Assembly (NCBI GenBank): GCA_963843525.1
Contig: CAWJKM010000007.1
Coordinates: 248,001 to 312,000 of the forward strand
Length of the DNA stretch: 64,000 nt
Direction of reading: 5' to 3'
From: DATJPR01 sp963843525
Lineage (GTDB): Bacteria > Bacteroidota > Ignavibacteria > UBA10030 > UBA6906
In this document: piece by piece, positions 24,802 through 34,181 of the stretch
How the letters are laid out: every line of letters starts with the position of its first letter
Numbering within the stretch: the first letter of the stretch is position 1
The notes under the pieces: model-generated
Told to the model about the DNA's origin: nothing
What the model saw: only the letters and a program-made list of their open reading frames with translations
Databases searched by the model: none
Translations under genes and position numbers: made by a program

Positions 24802-27800
24802 ATGATGCACAAAGCACGCAATCTTTTCGTCGCCTGCGCCGTCGCTGCAACGCTTCCCATGGCGCTCTTCGCGCAGGGGTCCACCCCGTATGAGACGGTC
24901 GGCATCATGAACGGGAATCAGGTCCGCACGATATTCGGCAACTGGGGGGTGATCGGTCAGCCTGCCCAATATGGCCACCGCGGTGCCTGGAAAAACGACA
25001 ATAACGGTTACCTCGGCGATGTCAGTCCCCTGGTGGGGGCGGAAGTAAAGTGGCAGGGGAGAACCTGGCATGCAGTCGTGACCTGCCCTGTGGCGCGACC
25101 ATCGATTGCTCCGTACAATACCGACCCGAGGAACAGCGCACACTACTGGACCTGGGAACCGTTGAGCGGCTACTATAATCCGAACAATCCCGATCCGACA
25201 TTCAAAGTCGCGATGAGCAACAAGTCGATCTCCTGGCCCACCTTCTGGCCCGACAAACTGAACGACCTCTCGGACCCCGGCTGGCGCGGTTCGTGGAACG
25301 GCTATTTCGGGAAAAAGATCAGCGCGGACCTGGAAACGTACTATGTGATGGACGATCAGGCGTACGAGAAGTACAACGTGGCCGCCAACAATTCTCTGGG
25401 CGTTGCTTTCAAACCGGATTCCACCGATCTGTCGCGCAACGGCCTCGCGCTGAAAATGAGCGTACGTGCAATGCAATGGTCTCAATTTCTTGCCAAAGAC
25501 AATATTTTCTGGCTGTACGAGATCACCAATACCGGGACGACGACGTACGACCGCGCCGTCTACGGCATGCTCGTGGGGACGTACGTCGGTGTTACCTCGA
25601 CGGAAGACTATCATGAGTATGCGGATGACTGGTCGTTCTATGACGTCAACACCAATATCACCTACACGGGGGATTTCGGCCGGCAGATCGCTGACCCGTT
25701 GTGGGTCGGGCCTGTGGGCATGGTCGGCTACGCCTTCCTGGAAAGCCCCGGCAATCCTTTCGATGGGATCGATAATGACGGGGACGCGGATTCATCCTCT
25801 GTCGGCATTTCCGCCCCGAAATTCAACCAGGCAAGCTTTGATTCCGTGACGTTGATGCCGGGACAGCAGATTGTATTGATCAACGAGGATTTCAGCCGTC
25901 AGCTCTACACGATTCCGAATCAGGACTCCGTGCAGGTGCACACGCTTGGTCTTACCGAATGGATCTATCCCGGAAAAACCAGAGTGGCCGAGGGGAACGT
26001 CATTCAACAGGTTGCCGGGGCGACCCTGGTCGATGCGATCAATCCCAATGCCTACGATGGCGTGGACAACAACTTCAACGGTCTGATCGACGAGAACTAC
26101 TATGTCCACTACCATCAGATCAAGTGGCCGAACAACGACCACACCAAAACTCCGTTAATCGATGTTCTGCGTCCCGTTCGATATATCAATTACGCCACCG
26201 GTGCCGGTCTGAATCCCTATAGCATGATCGACGAGCGTCGTGACGACCGCATCGACAACAACCGGAACTGGGATGTGGTTCACGATGACGTCGGACGCGA
26301 CGGGATCCCGAATACCGGAGACTTCGGAGAAAGCGACGGTCTTCCAACGTCGGGGTACGACGACAATGGGCATGATACGGGCCTCCCCGGTGAACCGCAC
26401 ATCGATAAAACGGACGTGCGCGAATCGGACCAGATCGGTCTGACCAGCTTCTTCTATTTCACCCCATCGAATCAGATTGCCCTGGGAGACGATGAGGGAC
26501 TCTGGAATCAACTGAAGCCGGGCTTCTTCTCAGTCCCGAAATCCATCCAAAACAACAGGCCGGTCAACGGTGAGGACGGGGACTTCATCTACGGGTCAGG
26601 GTTTTTCCCCCTCCTTGCGAAGGAAACAGAACGATTCTCGCTCGCCCTCGTTTACGGCGGCGGTAACGGAGGGAGCGTCGACAACGACATTGCGGACCTT
26701 CTGAAGAATAAGAGGACCGTCCAGAAGATCTACGATGCGAACTATCAGTTCCCGACACCGCCCGATCGTCCGACGTTGACGGCGGTTCCCGGCGACCATG
26801 AGGTGACTCTGTACTGGGACAGGAAATCCGAAGCAAGCGTCGATCCGGTGCTCCTCACGCATGATTTTGAGGGCTACAAGCTTTACAAGTCAACGAGTCC
26901 GGATTTTTCGGATATCTTCACAGTCACGGACGGGTCCGGGTCGCCCCAGGGGTACAAACCTCTCGCCCAATTCGACCTCGTTGACAGCGTCAACGGGTAC
27001 TTCCCGGCCACAGGAGATCTGTTTCAGAGCATCTCGGGATATGCGTACTATCTCGGCAGTGACGACGGTCTCCAGCACAGTTTTGTCGATACGGACGTCA
27101 AAAACGGCCAGCGGTACTTTTACGCACTCGTTGCATACGACAGAGGAGATGCTTCAAGCGGCATCCTCCCCTCCGAGAACAAATTCACCGTGTCCATCCT
27201 CCCGAGCGGTCAGCTGGTGTATGACCCCAACGTCGCGGTCGTCACGCCCAATACCCCCGTGGCGGGTTACGTTGCCCCGGAGACCGGTGTGCCATTGATT
27301 CACTCACACGCGTATGGTACGGGATCCGCTGCGTATCAGGTTCTCGATCCCCGCGCGGTGACCGGTCACAGCTACCAGGTCGATTTCCTGGATACGCAGG
27401 TGGACACCATCGATAACAACGGGAACGGATTGATCGACAGCGCAGATTCCACCGAGTGGGACCGAAGGACTACGTTCTACACTGTGCGTGATCTTGAGAC
27501 GGTATCGGAGCAGGTCACCAGTGAAGACACCACGGTCGTACGTATGGCACGCCAGCAGCTCATCGCTTCCACGGTCAAGGTCACGGATGGCCAGGGTAGT
27601 GTCGTCGATCCTTCCTCCTACATTCTTGACGTGACGCACGGATCGATCCGGGGTGCAAGACCCGGGTCCTTCCCCAAAGGGAAGTATACGATCAGTTACC
27701 AGTATTATCCCGTGTTCAGGAGTCCGAACATCGAAGGGACGCCGTTTCTCTCGGACAGCAAAGATGCGGATGCGTTTGATGGGATTTCCCTTCTGTTCAA

Positions 27801-28659
27801 CAATAGCTGGTCGGTCACCGTTGATACCACCGGCGCAACCGGATCGCGGTGGGTTGGCAGGCTGGGTTATCAGTGGGGTATGACGCCACTCTCGGCGAAC
27901 GACGGCAGCAACCCGCCCAAAATATTTTTTAACGGGTACGCGAGACCGGCGAATTACCGGATTGAGTTCAGCGACCACATTGTCGATACCTCCTATGCCG
28001 ATCCCGAACTCTATCCGATTTCGGCGCCTGTGAATTTCCGGGTCTATAACGAAACCGACGGCGCATATATAAAGTTTATCTTTGTCGATGCGAAAGGGAA
28101 CGGAGTTCTCTCTCCCCTGGACGAATTGGTGTTTGTCGAGCCCGATCCGCGCGGTAGACTCCATTGGTCCTGGGACCTCAACTTTGCCGCACAGGATCCG
28201 GTCAGACATCCCGACTCGGTCATTGCCTTTTCCGCCGGCGATACCCTGAAGCTCCGGACCAAGCGACCGTTCCGGCAGGGCGACATTTTCCAGTTCACGA
28301 CGGTGAAGCCCACTGTCGATGAAAACTCCGCTGCGGAGACGGTGTTCCGCGTGCGCGCAGTCCCGAACCCTTATGTGACCGCCTCATCGTTCGAACCTCC
28401 CCTGAATCCGGGCGTCACCAGCGGGCGCGGGGAGCGGAAAATCGAATTCATCCATGTCCCCAAGAATTCGAAGATCCGGATTTTCACGGCGCGCGGCGAC
28501 TATATCGTCACGCTGTATCATGACAGCGGAATCGATAACGGGACGGTGTCGTGGAATCTCAAGACCTCCGAGAACCTCGATATTGCGTACGGCGTCTACT
28601 TCTACGTGGTAGAATCGCCCGCCGGCACGACCACTGGAAAGCTTGCGATCATCAAATGA
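24802..28659 (+). CDS. Large exported protein with Asp/Asn-rich calcium-type motifs, fibronectin-III-like region and T9SS-like C-terminus
   Basis: 1285 residues, unknown function. A signal peptide ends near ALFAQG (about residue 25). Several Asp/Asn-rich stretches resemble calcium-binding thrombospondin-type repeats (DGIDNDGDADSS, DGVDNNFNGLIDEN, DTIDNNGNGLIDSADS). A fibronectin-III-like element starts near residue 655 (PPDRPTLTAVPGDHEVTLYW). The last 90 residues (VRAVPNPYVTA ... YGVYFYVVES ... GKLAIIK) look like a FlgD/T9SS-type C-terminal beta-sandwich. It begins directly at the TAG of the TonB receptor, so the two are co-translated and probably act together at the cell surface. It stands where a SusD-like lipoprotein would be expected, but shows no SusD similarity that I can see. 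Confidence 0.75.
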   Translation: MMHKARNLFVACAVAATLPMALFAQGSTPYETVGIMNGNQVRTIFGNWGVIGQPAQYGHRGAWKNDNNGYLGDVSPLVGAEVKWQGRTWHAVVTCPVARPSIAPYNTDPRNSAHYWTWEPLSGYYNPNNPDPTFKVAMSNKSISWPTFWPDKLNDLSDPGWRGSWNGYFGKKISADLETYYVMDDQAYEKYNVAANNSLGVAFKPDSTDLSRNGLALKMSVRAMQWSQFLAKDNIFWLYEITNTGTTTYDRAVYGMLVGTYVGVTSTEDYHEYADDWSFYDVNTNITYTGDFGRQIADPLWVGPVGMVGYAFLESPGNPFDGIDNDGDADSSSVGISAPKFNQASFDSVTLMPGQQIVLINEDFSRQLYTIPNQDSVQVHTLGLTEWIYPGKTRVAEGNVIQQVAGATLVDAINPNAYDGVDNNFNGLIDENYYVHYHQIKWPNNDHTKTPLIDVLRPVRYINYATGAGLNPYSMIDERRDDRIDNNRNWDVVHDDVGRDGIPNTGDFGESDGLPTSGYDDNGHDTGLPGEPHIDKTDVRESDQIGLTSFFYFTPSNQIALGDDEGLWNQLKPGFFSVPKSIQNNRPVNGEDGDFIYGSGFFPLLAKETERFSLALVYGGGNGGSVDNDIADLLKNKRTVQKIYDANYQFPTPPDRPTLTAVPGDHEVTLYWDRKSEASVDPVLLTHDFEGYKLYKSTSPDFSDIFTVTDGSGSPQGYKPLAQFDLVDSVNGYFPATGDLFQSISGYAYYLGSDDGLQHSFVDTDVKNGQRYFYALVAYDRGDASSGILPSENKFTVSILPSGQLVYDPNVAVVTPNTPVAGYVAPETGVPLIHSHAYGTGSAAYQVLDPRAVTGHSYQVDFLDTQVDTIDNNGNGLIDSADSTEWDRRTTFYTVRDLETVSEQVTSEDTTVVRMARQQLIASTVKVTDGQGSVVDPSSYILDVTHGSIRGARPGSFPKGKYTISYQYYPVFRSPNIEGTPFLSDSKDADAFDGISLLFNNSWSVTVDTTGATGSRWVGRLGYQWGMTPLSANDGSNPPKIFFNGYARPANYRIEFSDHIVDTSYADPELYPISAPVNFRVYNETDGAYIKFIFVDAKGNGVLSPLDELVFVEPDPRGRLHWSWDLNFAAQDPVRHPDSVIAFSAGDTLKLRTKRPFRQGDIFQFTTVKPTVDENSAAETVFRVRAVPNPYVTASSFEPPLNPGVTSGRGERKIEFIHVPKNSKIRIFTARGDYIVTLYHDSGIDNGTVSWNLKTSENLDIAYGVYFYVVESPAGTTTGKLAIIK

Positions 28660-28673
28660 GGGTGACAAACGAC

Positions 28674-29717
28674 ATGAAATCGAACACTATTCGAACGTAT
28701 GCCCTCATCGCCCTCGTCATCGTAGCGAGCACGGGAGGGTTCGGCCAGTCAAAGGTCGGCACCACTGCCGCACAGTTCCTGGGAATATCCGTCGGGCCGA
28801 GGGCCATGGCGATGGGCGGGGCCTATGTGGCCGCAAATTACGATGCGACGTCGCTGTACTGGAATCCCGGTGCCTTTGTGCAGGCCTCCAAAAACCAGTT
28901 CATCTTTTCGAACACGAACTGGCTGGTGGGCACCAAATTCCGCTGGTTTGGATTGATGTTAAACCTCGATGGCGATGATGCCGTCGGGGTAAGTGTTACT
29001 CAATTAGACTACGGCCAGGATGAAATTACCACGGTGGATTACCCCGATGGCACCGGGCAGTACTGGACGGCGCAGGACCTTGCGGTCGGCTTATCGTACT
29101 GCCGGCGACTGACGGACCGATTTTCGATCGGTGGGTCTGCGAAGTACGTCACGCAGAGCATCTGGAACGAATCTGCCTCCAATATCACCTTTGACCTCGG
29201 ATTGCTTTTTGTCACGGATTTTAACGGTCTGCGCCTCGGGATGTCGATGTCGAACTTCGGCGGCGATATGCAATTGAGCGGCCGAGACCTCTTAAACAAG
29301 ATCGATATCGACCCTAACAATCCGGGCGGAAACAAGAACCTTGTTGGCGATCTCAAGACGGACTCCTGGCCGATGCCCCTCCTGTTCCGGGTGGGGATTG
29401 CCATGGATGTCGTCCAGGGAAGCGATATGCGGGTCACGGTCGCGGCGGATGCCCTCCGACCCAGCGACAACAACATCTCCGGCAACCTTGGTGCGGAGAT
29501 CGCCTATCAGGAGATGTTCTTTCTCCGCGGGGGGTATCAATCGCTGATCGGGAACGAGCCGGTGTTCCAAAAGAACAATCAGCAACAGGGCCTTTCCCTC
29601 GGTGCGGGGGTTGCGTACCAGATCCCCGGAATTGTCTCCCTGCAGGTCGATTATGCGTGGACGAAGTTTGGCGTGTTCGGTAATCTTAATACCATCGGGC
29701 TCGCCATCGGTTTCTGA
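28674..29717 (+). CDS. PorV/PorQ-family outer-membrane protein
   Basis: 347 residues. A signal sequence ends near GFGQS (residue 24). The body follows the PorV/PorQ (UPF0164) pattern: FLGISVGPRAMAMGGAYVAA, then the DATSLYWNPG motif and a beta-barrel ending in Phe (NTIGLAIGF). Known PorV acts with T9SS, moving substrates from the translocon to the attachment complex. ATG 28674 is chosen for the signal peptide; ATG 28656 overlaps the preceding stop and would add six residues. It is the third gene of the unit after the receptor and the 1285-residue protein, and probably serves export of that protein or the next gene product. Confidence 0.85.
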   Translation: MKSNTIRTYALIALVIVASTGGFGQSKVGTTAAQFLGISVGPRAMAMGGAYVAANYDATSLYWNPGAFVQASKNQFIFSNTNWLVGTKFRWFGLMLNLDGDDAVGVSVTQLDYGQDEITTVDYPDGTGQYWTAQDLAVGLSYCRRLTDRFSIGGSAKYVTQSIWNESASNITFDLGLLFVTDFNGLRLGMSMSNFGGDMQLSGRDLLNKIDIDPNNPGGNKNLVGDLKTDSWPMPLLFRVGIAMDVVQGSDMRVTVAADALRPSDNNISGNLGAEIAYQEMFFLRGGYQSLIGNEPVFQKNNQQQGLSLGAGVAYQIPGIVSLQVDYAWTKFGVFGNLNTIGLAIGF

Positions 29718-29849
29718 AAGCCGGGTCACGAACTCTCACTTTCTGAAAGGAGCAGATCCCTGCAACGCCGCACAATACGTACCGTTGTCGATTCAGCAAA
29801 ATCCACTATAGCAGCTGTAACGCTACCATTCATACTTTGAGGAGGTCCT

Positions 29850-31964
29850 ATGAAGAGGTCCATACTCTTTCTGGGCATAGCGATCCTGGGAATTCTGTTG
29901 TTGGTTCCGGGAGCGACTTATGCGCAGAAGCGGAGCGTGACGTTTCTGGTGAATACCGCCACGGTTCCTGACACGCTGAATGCCGTGTCGAACGTTGTCC
30001 TGACGGGTGCTGCCGGAGCAGATACTGCAGGGTCAGCCGTATTGACGAACTGGGGAACCGGTGCTGCGCTGACGAACGTCGGCGGCGACTACTGGATGGA
30101 AACCCTCCAGTTTAACCAGGGAGACACGCTGGCATACAAGATCCGTATTCGTGGCGATGGTTGGGAGGAAAACACCGACGCCTCGAACGGAAATCGTAAC
30201 CTCATCGTGCCGAACAATGACACGACACTGGTGGTCCAGTTCTGGAATAACGGTCATTTCCCATCCGGGAAGAATCCGGACGCGTATGCGCTTCCGTATG
30301 TTCCCGCTGCGACCGACACCTTTGTGAACGTCTATGTGAGAGTCAACCTGCAGGGTGTTTCGGACAACGCACTCTATGGGTGGACTGCCGCTGATGTCGA
30401 CTCTGTGGGCATTCTGGGGGGCGGGAGTCACGTTTCCGCTCCAACTTCGACCCTTGACTGGGGGACCCCGCTTTACCTGACCCGCGAATCCGCGCCGACC
30501 AACAGCGCCGCCGCCTTCGGCATTGCCCCCGGAGGATTCTATCACGGCGTCATACGCATTCCCAAGGACTCCGTCACCGAAGGACAGGATATTGCGTACA
30601 AATTCCGCCTCGGCTCGAATTGGAGCTATGGTGCAACGCAGCGGTCAGAACAGCTTGCCGATCCGCCCTACGGCGGAGGGAACCGGCATTTCACGATTCC
30701 GGTCGGGAAGAAGGACACCACTCTTCAGTGGGTGTACTTCGGCAATGCGAAACCGACGGGACGGGAAAATGCGGATACCGTGACATTCACCTGGCGTGTC
30801 GATATGACCACGGCCCGGAACAAGGGAAGCTTTAGTATCGGCGATACCGTGGAAGTGCAATCCGGCTGGTTCAACACCGCGGATTCGACGCGGACAACCA
30901 TTCTTTCCCGTGTCGGCCTGACAAATATCTACACAGGCTCGGCGACGATGATCACATCACTGAACAAGATGATGGATTATCAATACTACCTGCACAAGAA
31001 CGGGCAAGACATCCGCGAGGTGTTCTACAATTTCCAGTACGCAGGCGATGTGAGTTCGGAGAACGAACGCCGCCAATACGCGCCGCTGACAAGCAGCGTG
31101 ACGGTTTACGACTCAGTCAACAGCCTCACCTCAGGCCGGAGACAGCCCTACTGGCAGAACACGAGGAACCTTGCGCACAACATGACGGTGACGTGGACGG
31201 TGGATATGCGCCCTGCGTACTACCAGATCTGGGCGGGAGATACCTTGAGAGCGGGTCAGGGAACTGCGACGGTGATCTATGCCGACAGCATCAAACCCTG
31301 GGGCGTCGCGATCAACGGACCGGCTACCGGTGGTCCGAACGGTCCCCTCGCAACCGACTGGGCAACATGGAATGCCGCCATTGCGGCCGACACGAGCGCA
31401 CGGAAGATGTGGGATGACGGAACCCATGGTGATAAGGCAGCGGGCGATACGGTGTATAGCGTGATATTCCATTACACCACTGCCAACTTCGTAGGTCAGA
31501 TCTTCAAGTTCGGCATTCAGGGATCCGACAACGAAGGTGGATTCGGCAATAACCACGTGGAGAACATGGTCGATGTCGACACCACGTACACCGTTGCTTC
31601 GGATTGGGGCAGCATCGATCCGAATTTCTACACCGCATGGGACTATGATTTGCACAAGCCGAAGACCGCCACGGGTGTGGTGAACGCGGGAGGTCTGCCG
31701 CTCGTGTATACGCTTGCGCAAAACTATCCCAACCCCTTCAACCCCTCAACGAAGATTGAATTCGCAATACCGAAGCAATCTGTTGTTGACCTGAAGGTGT
31801 ACAACATCCTCGGTCAGGAAGTTGCCACGCTTGTTCACGAGGTCCTTGGCGTCGGCAGGCATGCATTCACCTTCGATGCAAAGAATCTTGCCAGCGGACT
31901 GTACTTCTACCGCTTGACCGCCGGCCAGTTTACGAGCGTCAAGAAGATGATGCTGTTGAAGTAG
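29850..31964 (+). CDS. T9SS-exported multi-module protein, probable starch/glycan-binding protein
   Basis: 704 residues. The signal peptide ends near GATYAQK (residue 26). Four beta-sandwich-like modules follow, opening with VTFLVNTATV, VNVYVRVNLQG, VTFTWRVDMTTA and VTWTVDMRPAY. Each has a nearby GDT or GDTV segment, resembling CBM20/SusE-type starch-binding modules. The C-terminus from about 615 is a type A T9SS sorting domain (YPNPFNPSTKIEF ... VYNILGQEVATLV ... KKMMLLK). AGGAGG stands before ATG 29850. Position behind lacI and the receptor suggests it binds alpha-glucan at the cell surface; no catalytic residues are recognised. A terminator follows. Confidence 0.8.
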   Translation: MKRSILFLGIAILGILLLVPGATYAQKRSVTFLVNTATVPDTLNAVSNVVLTGAAGADTAGSAVLTNWGTGAALTNVGGDYWMETLQFNQGDTLAYKIRIRGDGWEENTDASNGNRNLIVPNNDTTLVVQFWNNGHFPSGKNPDAYALPYVPAATDTFVNVYVRVNLQGVSDNALYGWTAADVDSVGILGGGSHVSAPTSTLDWGTPLYLTRESAPTNSAAAFGIAPGGFYHGVIRIPKDSVTEGQDIAYKFRLGSNWSYGATQRSEQLADPPYGGGNRHFTIPVGKKDTTLQWVYFGNAKPTGRENADTVTFTWRVDMTTARNKGSFSIGDTVEVQSGWFNTADSTRTTILSRVGLTNIYTGSATMITSLNKMMDYQYYLHKNGQDIREVFYNFQYAGDVSSENERRQYAPLTSSVTVYDSVNSLTSGRRQPYWQNTRNLAHNMTVTWTVDMRPAYYQIWAGDTLRAGQGTATVIYADSIKPWGVAINGPATGGPNGPLATDWATWNAAIAADTSARKMWDDGTHGDKAAGDTVYSVIFHYTTANFVGQIFKFGIQGSDNEGGFGNNHVENMVDVDTTYTVASDWGSIDPNFYTAWDYDLHKPKTATGVVNAGGLPLVYTLAQNYPNPFNPSTKIEFAIPKQSVVDLKVYNILGQEVATLVHEVLGVGRHAFTFDAKNLASGLYFYRLTAGQFTSVKKMMLLK

Positions 31965-31996
31965 CCGTGCACTGAAGATGTTGATGGAGCAGGATG

Positions 31997-32030
31997 AGGC
32001 GGGTCTGCGAGAGCGGGCCCGCCTTTTTCT
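31997..32030 (+). terminator. Intrinsic terminator of the receptor/binding-protein unit
   Basis: AGGCGGGTCTGC (31997-32008) pairs with GCGGGCCCGCCT (32013-32024) through 12 pairs, two of them G-U, around a GAGA tetraloop, followed by TTTTCT. It lies 33 bases after the stop at 31964 and just before the convergent gene ending at 32043. Confidence 0.9.
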
Positions 32031-32042
32031 TGGGGGACCCTC

Positions 32043-34022
32043 TTAGTGCCTGGCAGCCTGAAGAATGCGCTGACGGAGCTGGGCGGCAGGAGCATACGCG
32101 GGCGCAAGACGGAGCGACTCCTCCGCGTATTTCAGGGCCTGATCGAATCGTCCCTGATTCGCACGAATGGCGGAAAGGCCGTAGTAGGCCGACGCCCGCA
32201 GTGAAGCAGGAAATGCCGTCGAGGGGTTCGACGTTTCGACTGCACTTGAGAGCTGACGTTCCGCTTCCTCGAACTCCCCGTCATTGATCAGGAGCAGCCC
32301 TAGTTCGACGCGCGCAAAGGGATATGTTGGATTGGTCTCGACAACCCGGGAATACTGTTCTTCAGCCTCACGGAGGAGGCCACGGTTGCGAAGGATATTG
32401 GCGAGAAGATACCGGACAACGTAGGCACGGGGGTATTCCGCGAGGATTGCCTCGTACGATGTACACGCCGCCTGCAGGTTGCCATGCTTTTCGAACCACT
32501 CCGCACAACGCAGATTCCCCTCGTTCCAGGAAAGACGGTTGCCATAGACTTCGAGGGCAAGGTGTTGCAGCGCGGTATCGGCACGGTCAAAGTCGGGGGT
32601 GGGCACATGAAAACTCTCAAACGGCCAGCGGCCGGTCAGGGCCTGAACCGACAGATCGGCAAGGCCAAGATCAAGCCAGCTGATGCTCAATTGGTCCATG
32701 TCAAATGGAAGCCGCGCACGAAAAGAGCTGTCGGGATTCCCGGAAGGGATGATTCGCCTGTCGAGCAACGCCTTCAGGAACACATCGGCGATGTGGTAAT
32801 AGCCGAGGGCGCGGGGGTGAAGGTGCTCCCAGAAGAGCAACGGGCCCGGAATGTGGCCGGGACTGAGGGAATCGAACAGGGCGACGGTTGACACGAGAGA
32901 TGTTCCGGTTTCGCCACAGACATCGCGGATCACAGTGTCGATGACGGATGGCGCACGGAATTTCAGGAGGTCCTCATCTCTGGCTTGCTCAAGATACGGA
33001 CGGGCCGAAGACGAATCTCCCCTCTGCGCAAGAAATGCTCCCAGCGAATATTCAAGGGAGGCGTCCGTTGCTCCCCGGCGACGGACCTCCTGCAGAAGGC
33101 CGAGGACCTTTGCCGGATCCCCTTGACGGATCGCAGACTGCGAAAGCTCCGCACCCGCAGCGGAATCCGACGCGAATGGCGGAAAGAGAAGGTTGGATGC
33201 TACATCGCTCACGACGACCGGGATATCTCTCTCTTTGTAGAATTCGACGATCCGGAGAAGGTTTTTGTGGAATATCAGCGCTATGCGTCTCTCTTCGGGC
33301 GAGCCGTGCTTGACATGAGCGCCCTCGGATACCTGGCGCATCAGGTTCAGTTCGGCGTTTTTGGAGTTGCGTCGAGTCCATACGGTGTGCAGCCACCGCT
33401 GTATCGATCCCACGATCCGGAGATCGCGGAGCCGGTACTTTGCTTCGGTAAGCCAGGGGATCTTGCGCTCCAGCCAGGAGGCCCCCACTCCGTCAGGACC
33501 GTAGAATTCGTTATGACCGGTATAGATCAAAACGACATCAGGTCGGAGGATCAGTGTCTGTGGCACGAAATCGGCGATCACGTTTGAATTGATCGCGGAG
33601 GCCCCGAGGTTGATAACGGTGATTTCCCGGTTGGGAAACAGATGCCGGAGCTGCTTCTGAAGAATTGCGGGAGCACTCGCACCTGCCTGGTAGGGTGTAC
33701 CGAACATCGACGACTCGCCGAGGCAGAGAACACGAATTTCCCCCTGGCTTTTGACAGCGTGCACAATGGTGGGTTTGAGCTCCGGGATGAGCGGACTGTT
33801 TGCGGGGAAATATTTTTCGAGATAGCCTCGATTGACCTGCAGCCATTCCTGCCCGTCATACGCATAGGGAGCTACCAGTTCGTACGGCCTGGGATCCCCA
33901 AAGAGCCGCAAACCCGCTTCGACGAGGAGGAGGAGCCCCATGAGGAGCACCGCAGGAACAGCACTGAAGAGGAACACTTTCCTGCGCGATAGGGAAGACG
34001 GGCGAGATTGAGAGGGATGCAT
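32043..34022 (-). CDS. Membrane-anchored SGNH-type protein with C-terminal TPRs, paralogue D
   Basis: 659 residues. A basic N-terminus and a membrane helix (about 14-36) precede an SGNH/GDSL-like domain. The blocks are VLCLGESSMFG (nucleophile Ser), VINLGASAINSN, VLIYTGHNEFYG and EHLHPRALGY (catalytic His). TPR-like helices fill residues about 255-330 and 520-655. SGNH proteins hydrolyse or transfer acyl esters, often on envelope polysaccharides. The start at 34022 matches the paralogues in distance to the helix; the frame extends to 34262 over the divergent isomerase gene. It is separated from the other three paralogues by that gene. The substrate is unknown. Confidence 0.75.
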   Translation of the reverse strand: MHPSQSRPSSLSRRKVFLFSAVPAVLLMGLLLLVEAGLRLFGDPRPYELVAPYAYDGQEWLQVNRGYLEKYFPANSPLIPELKPTIVHAVKSQGEIRVLCLGESSMFGTPYQAGASAPAILQKQLRHLFPNREITVINLGASAINSNVIADFVPQTLILRPDVVLIYTGHNEFYGPDGVGASWLERKIPWLTEAKYRLRDLRIVGSIQRWLHTVWTRRNSKNAELNLMRQVSEGAHVKHGSPEERRIALIFHKNLLRIVEFYKERDIPVVVSDVASNLLFPPFASDSAAGAELSQSAIRQGDPAKVLGLLQEVRRRGATDASLEYSLGAFLAQRGDSSSARPYLEQARDEDLLKFRAPSVIDTVIRDVCGETGTSLVSTVALFDSLSPGHIPGPLLFWEHLHPRALGYYHIADVFLKALLDRRIIPSGNPDSSFRARLPFDMDQLSISWLDLGLADLSVQALTGRWPFESFHVPTPDFDRADTALQHLALEVYGNRLSWNEGNLRCAEWFEKHGNLQAACTSYEAILAEYPRAYVVRYLLANILRNRGLLREAEEQYSRVVETNPTYPFARVELGLLLINDGEFEEAERQLSSAVETSNPSTAFPASLRASAYYGLSAIRANQGRFDQALKYAEESLRLAPAYAPAAQLRQRILQAARH

Positions 34023-34181
34023 GGAATGAGAGCTCTGGCTGAACGCACCACTGAGAGAACGAGAAAAGGTAGGGAGAAGATCCTCCTGACGCAAGCTCCG
34101 GAGCGAGTCAGCCAGTTGATTGGAGAATCCGCTTCCCGTACATTTATGATACTGGAATAGCTGCCGAATACGTCGTTCACC

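Noticed and set aside
24088..25614. Minus-strand frame of 508 codons
   Set aside because: It spans the junction of the TonB receptor and the 1285-residue protein, both with convincing translations; the antisense product is Arg/His-rich without domains.
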